The notes under the pieces were generated by a model. It was not told the DNA's origin. It did no database searches and saw only the letters and a program-made list of their open reading frames with translations. A stretch of DNA of 23,567 nucleotides from a virus. Within the stretch, counting starts at the first letter, position 1; every line of letters starts with the position of its first letter. The stretch spans positions 1 to 23,567 of the IMG/VR virus record IMGVR_UViG_3300032820_002681. One strand, written 5' to 3'. Below, piece by piece: positions 21,625 through 23,567 of the stretch. The position numbers and the translations under genes are program-made.

Positions 21625-22020
21625 TTGGCCCCAATAGCACATGTAGGTATGACAGAATATAAAAACATCAATAGGAAATTTGTTTCGAAGGGCTGGGGAT
21701 ATGAAGACTGGCTTGTAAACAAGGAAGACTATTGTGGGAAAATGCTTTTTTTCAAAAAGGGAAAGAAGTGTAGTTGGCATTATCATAAATTAAAAGATGA
21801 AACTTTCTATGTGCAATCAGGTAAAATTGAAATGACGTATGGGTTTAGTGATGATATGAGTTCAGAAAAAAATCGTCAAATCGTGTTAGAGTCAGGAGAT
21901 ACGTTTTATATTCCTATTGGACTAAGACATCAAGCCAAAGCAATTTTAGATAGTAATGTTTTTGAATTTTCTACTACTCATTTTGATGACGATTCTTATA
22001 GACTTATTAAAGGTGACTAA
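21625..22020 (+). CDS. Cupin protein, mannose-6-phosphate isomerase type II-like
   Basis: A 131-aa single cupin. After K-G-W-G-Y-E-D-W comes cupin motif 1, GKKCSWHYHKLKDETFYVQS, giving metal ligands H52, H54 and E59, and motif 2, GDTFYIPIGLRHQA, with H102. K-x-W-G-x-E and H-Y-H-x-x-K-x-E-T-F are typical of the C-terminal isomerase domain of mannose-6-phosphate isomerase/GDP-mannose pyrophosphorylase enzymes. It could isomerise or epimerise a sugar phosphate feeding the operon at 3693-17874. The start is uncertain: TTG 21625 (GGAA seven bases upstream) or ATG 21649. It ends TAATG on a decayed nucleotidyltransferase start. Confidence 0.75.
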   Translation: MAPIAHVGMTEYKNINRKFVSKGWGYEDWLVNKEDYCGKMLFFKKGKKCSWHYHKLKDETFYVQSGKIEMTYGFSDDMSSEKNRQIVLESGDTFYIPIGLRHQAKAILDSNVFEFSTTHFDDDSYRLIKGD

Positions 22021-22067
22021 TGGAAATCTGTATAGTATCTGGATATTTTAACCCTAACAGAAAATAG
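22020..22067 (+). pseudogene. Remnant of a HIGH-type nucleotidyltransferase (15 codons)
   Basis: Right on the cupin stop an ATG opens M-E-I-C-I-V-S-G-Y-F-N-P-N-R-K-stop. V-S-G-Y-F-N-P is the start of cytidylyltransferase-like proteins; compare VVCSGYFNPIHIGH at 14401. The frame ends where I-H-I-G-H should follow, and no other frame continues it. It appears to be the leftover start of a deleted paralogue that was coupled to the cupin gene. Confidence 0.6.
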
Positions 22068-22087
22068 CAGATATATTGGAGAACATT

Positions 22088-22279
22088 TTGAAAAATCTTA
22101 GAGTATTATTTTCTAAAAAAGACCCAATAGAACAAGACAAATTTGAAGACATAGAGGCAACTAATTTTACCACCGATAAAGGACAGTTAATATTTTACAA
22201 CGAAGAGGGAGAAGTAATAAGGACTCTCGAACACGGAGAATGGGGTTCGGTATCAAACATAGTTAGCGTTAATAGCTAA
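22088..22279 (+). CDS. Hypothetical protein, 63 aa, 3' end overlaps a tRNA-like sequence
   Basis: TTG 22088 is chosen because GGAG (22078-22081) precedes it with good spacing; an in-frame TTG at 22076 has none. The product begins MKNLRVLFSKKDPIEQDKFE and has an acidic middle and a beta-hairpin-like end (LIFYNEEGEVIRTLEHGEWG). No family is recognised. Its last 45 bases form the 5' part of a tRNA-like structure (22235-22309), so coding and RNA constraints may coexist here. Confidence 0.55.
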   Translation: MKNLRVLFSKKDPIEQDKFEDIEATNFTTDKGQLIFYNEEGEVIRTLEHGEWGSVSNIVSVNS

Positions 22280-22309
22280 AAGTTCTCAGTTCGATTCTGA
22301 CATTCGCCT
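22235..22309 (+). tRNA. Divergent tRNA-like sequence, anticodon UAA (Leu?), overlapping a gene end
   Basis: The acceptor GGAGAAT pairs with ATTCGCC (22302-22308) in six of seven positions. The D arm is GGTT/AACA with loop CGGTATCA (GG present). The anticodon stem TTAGC/GCTAA is perfect, with loop GTTAATA (U33; anticodon TAA; pyrimidine at 37). The T loop TTCGATT is perfect, on stem CTCAG/CTGAC with an outer C:C mismatch. Odd points are three linker bases before the anticodon stem, a short variable loop unlike real tRNA-Leu, and overlap with the coding end of the upstream gene. It could be a working overlapping tRNA, a pseudo-tRNA or an integration/recombination relic. Confidence 0.5.
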
Positions 22310-22326
22310 CTATATGTAAGGGTGAT

Positions 22327-22773
22327 ATGATGAAAATAAAACCGGGAGATTTGTTTTTAACACGAAATGTAGGAACTACAGAAGAACAAAATGAAAGCCC
22401 AGGTTATTTCAATCATGCTGCAATTTATGTTGGTGATAATATAGTAGTTGAGGCCCAATTGGGTAAAGGGGTATTAAAAATAAATTTAGAAGAATTTCAA
22501 AATCGCTATCCTATTTATGTTATATTAAGACCCGACGAATCAGAAGAAATAAGATTTCGAGCTGCACTAGAAGCTAAAAAGTTAGTTGGAACCAATTATC
22601 GCAGACTCGCTTCTATTTTTTTTAGAATTAGAAGAGGAGAAAATTGCGTCAGTGTGGTAAGAAAGGCTTATAAAATAGCATTTGAAAAAGACCCAAAGTG
22701 GAAAATACCAGACCATATTTGGGCCGATTTAAGATTTGCAGAAATTGCGAGAAAAGAGGAAAATTCAGCTTGA
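22327..22773 (+). CDS. YiiX-like permuted NlpC/P60 hydrolase
   Basis: A 148-aa protein with MKIKPGDLFLTRN at the start, GYFNHAAIYVGDN giving H30, IVVEAQLG giving E42, and RGENCVSVVRKAY giving C107 near the C-terminus. This His-Glu-Cys order is the circular permutation of papain-like NlpC/P60 enzymes (YiiX/YebB group). Such enzymes cleave amide or thioester bonds in peptides, lipids or cell wall. There is no signal peptide, so it would act in the cytoplasm or be released at lysis. AAGGGTG precedes the start. Its stop TGA lies within the TTGACA box of the promoter that follows. Confidence 0.75.
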   Translation: MMKIKPGDLFLTRNVGTTEEQNESPGYFNHAAIYVGDNIVVEAQLGKGVLKINLEEFQNRYPIYVILRPDESEEIRFRAALEAKKLVGTNYRRLASIFFRIRRGENCVSVVRKAYKIAFEKDPKWKIPDHIWADLRFAEIARKEENSA

Positions 22774-22797
22774 CAATCGCCCAAAGTCGAGTATAAT
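22770..22797 (+). promoter_or_regulatory. Sigma70 promoter TTGACA-16-TATAAT for the tRNA-Arg-like RNA
   Basis: Perfect TTGACA (22770-22775) and TATAAT (22792-22797) with a 16-base spacer, the same spacing as the tRNA-Glu promoter. The start is expected at about 22803-22804, matching the 5' end of the RNA below. The stop codon TGA of the YiiX-like gene is inside the -35 box. Confidence 0.8.
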
Positions 22798-22802
22798 ATA
22801 TA

Positions 22803-22874
22803 TGTCTCTAGCGAGGGACTTTCTACGTCAGGTCTACGAAACCTGAACGATAGGCTTGACCCTTATAGAGCTAC
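22803..22874 (+). tRNA. tRNA-like RNA with ACG anticodon (Arg?), degenerate
   Basis: A strong promoter starts transcription at its 5' end. The acceptor TGTCTCT pairs with AGAGCTA (one G-U, one mismatch). The anticodon stem CAGGT/ACCTG is perfect with loop CTACGAA, giving anticodon ACG. A T-like arm ATAGG/CTTAT has loop CTTGACC (A58-type A present). The D arm is poor (CGAG/TACG with a mismatch, loop GGACTTTC), U8 is missing, and CCA is not encoded. The spacing fits a 72-nt tRNA. It is either a divergent tRNA-Arg or a tRNA-derived small RNA. It sits between the YiiX-like gene and the gene at 22897. Confidence 0.5.
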
Positions 22875-22896
22875 TCACCCCTATTGAGAGATTAAC

Positions 22897-23088
22897 ATGA
22901 CAAAAGAAAAATTTCTAGAAAAGGCCAAGGGAATGATGGCAGATGCTAAGCACCAACTTGAAGTCATTTCAAGAAAGGAAGGACCATTTTGGAGAACTAA
23001 GGCCAATATGTTGATAGACAATATAGAGTGGCTTGAAACTGGTATTAGTTTAGTAGAAAATAGAACACAGCGCAAACCTCGTAAATAA
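22897..23088 (+). CDS. Hypothetical helical protein, 63 aa
   Basis: ATG at 22897 follows TTGAGAG with good spacing. The product starts MTKEKFLEKAKGMMADAKHQ and is almost entirely helical with alternating charge, possibly a short coiled coil; the C-terminus is basic (R-K-P-R-K). No family is recognised. Its stop TAA is directly followed, with no gap, by the first base of tRNA-Asp, so both are probably cut from one transcript by RNase P. Confidence 0.65.
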   Translation: MTKEKFLEKAKGMMADAKHQLEVISRKEGPFWRTKANMLIDNIEWLETGISLVENRTQRKPRK

Positions 23089-23161
23089 GGCTCTATGGTG
23101 TAATGGTTTGCACATCACCCTGTCAAGGTGGAGGAGTTGGGTTCGGTTCCCACTAGAGTCG
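23089..23161 (+). tRNA. tRNA-Asp (anticodon GUC)
   Basis: A 73-nt cloverleaf. The acceptor GGCTCTA pairs with TAGAGTC (one G-U). The D arm is GTGT/GCAC with loop AATGGTTT. The anticodon stem TCACC/GGTGG has loop CTGTCAA, anticodon GTC. The T loop is TTCGGTT on stem TTGGG/CCCAC with an outer T:C mismatch. The discriminator is G73, the main Asp identity base. CCA is not encoded. It has no promoter of its own and begins at the base after the preceding stop codon. Confidence 0.93.
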
Positions 23162-23164
23162 TTT

Positions 23165-23567
23165 ATGAATATTTTTTATACTGATGAAGACCCTATTAAA
23201 GCTGCGCAGTCTTTATGCGATAAGCATGTAGTTAAAATGGTTTTAGAATCAGCGCAAATTTTATGTTCAGTTATTAACGTTATTAACAATGAACAAATAG
23301 CGCCTTACAGAACCACGCATAAAAATCACCCTTGTGTAAAGTGGGCTATGTTAAGTTCACAAAATTTTGATTGGCTACATCGTCATGCCATGGCTTTATG
23401 TAAAGAATATACATTTCGCTATGATAAACGACATAAATCTCAAAATGTTATTGAGTGGTGTGGTAATAATAGAGTTACAAAATTATTGTCAGATTTTACC
23501 TCACCGGCTCAGGCTATGCCCGATGAATATAAACATTCTAATCCTGTAATAGCTTACAGACAGTATT
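23165..23567 (+). CDS. Conserved phage protein, N-terminal part (cut by window edge)
   Basis: ATG at 23165 starts three bases after tRNA-Asp, and the frame stays open to the window end (134 codons). It reads MNIFYTDEDPIKAAQSLCDK, then HVVKMVLESAQILC, THKNHPCVKWAMLSSQNFDW, LCKEYTFRY, and PAQAMPDEYK. This pattern of conserved His, Cys and aromatic residues matches a family I recall from many aquatic phages but for which I know no function. The many invariant polar residues (H-V-V-K-M, N-H-P, P-x-x-M-P) suggest an enzyme. The C-terminus is missing, so length and any further domain are unknown. Confidence 0.75.
   Translation, partial: MNIFYTDEDPIKAAQSLCDKHVVKMVLESAQILCSVINVINNEQIAPYRTTHKNHPCVKWAMLSSQNFDWLHRHAMALCKEYTFRYDKRHKSQNVIEWCGNNRVTKLLSDFTSPAQAMPDEYKHSNPVIAYRQY

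Noticed and set aside
23367-23549. Forward 60-codon frame near the window end
   Set aside because: Shadow of the conserved phage gene at 23165, whose residues show clear conservation-type patterns in the other frame.

Overview
The window looks like part of the genome of a large, lytic, AT-rich tailed bacteriophage with a Gram-negative host. All genes lie on the + strand, tightly packed, many of them small proteins of unknown function. The first gene ends in a recognisable RIIB C-terminus (as in T4-like phages). tRNAs and a tmRNA are interspersed between genes, and there are no ribosomal or housekeeping operons. Nucleotide-sugar genes and proteins with Sec-type signal peptides point to a host with a periplasm. 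Host species and phage genus cannot be read from the sequence alone.

Region 1 (1-3243) holds early or accessory genes: the 3' end of an rIIB-like gene; a zinc-ribbon protein whose C-terminus resembles RuvA domain III; directly after it a full-length RuvB-type branch-migration ATPase; two small unknown proteins, one with a zinc ribbon; a tiny membrane protein behind a good sigma70-like promoter; and a nucleoside 2-deoxyribosyltransferase-like protein. The zinc-ribbon/RuvA-III + RuvB pair suggests a stripped-down RuvAB.

Region 2 (3319-3634) is a one-piece tmRNA (ssrA). It has pairing 5' and 3' ends, an H-type pseudoknot just before the resume codon, a tag reading frame ANYNFALAA-stop and a hairpin over the tag stop.

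Region 3 (3693-17874) is a 14-kb run of 18 intact sugar genes plus one truncated gene in which every junction overlaps (1 to 25 nt), so it is probably one translationally coupled operon. It encodes five GT-A glycosyltransferase-like proteins (three are paralogues), six extended short-chain dehydrogenases (GDP-mannose dehydratase/Rmd-like, three GDP-fucose-synthase-like, two UDP-hexose-epimerase-like), a methyltransferase, a split TPP enzyme resembling E1 alpha/beta, a HAD phosphatase, a cytidylyltransferase-like enzyme, a DegT-family PLP enzyme with His in place of the catalytic Lys (as in the 3-dehydratase ColD), and a GHMP sugar kinase. Together they could make one or more unusual sugars (3,6-dideoxy, possibly branched, possibly heptose-derived) and attach them to a phage or host glycan. 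The substrates are inferred, not shown.

Region 4 (17866-23567) is a mosaic of small genes and RNA genes: an exported thioredoxin-like protein, tRNA-Glu(UUC), several short unknown proteins, two more exported proteins including a trypsin-like serine protease with a complete triad, an Sm-like small protein, a cupin, the decayed start of a second nucleotidyltransferase, a tRNA-like sequence overlapping a gene end, a permuted NlpC/P60-type (YiiX-like) protein, a promoter-driven tRNA-Arg-like RNA, tRNA-Asp(GUC), and the start of a conserved phage protein cut by the window edge. A recurrent 10-mer GGTGTATAAT (one copy with A first) precedes the tmRNA and several genes; in three places its TAA is also the stop codon of the upstream gene.
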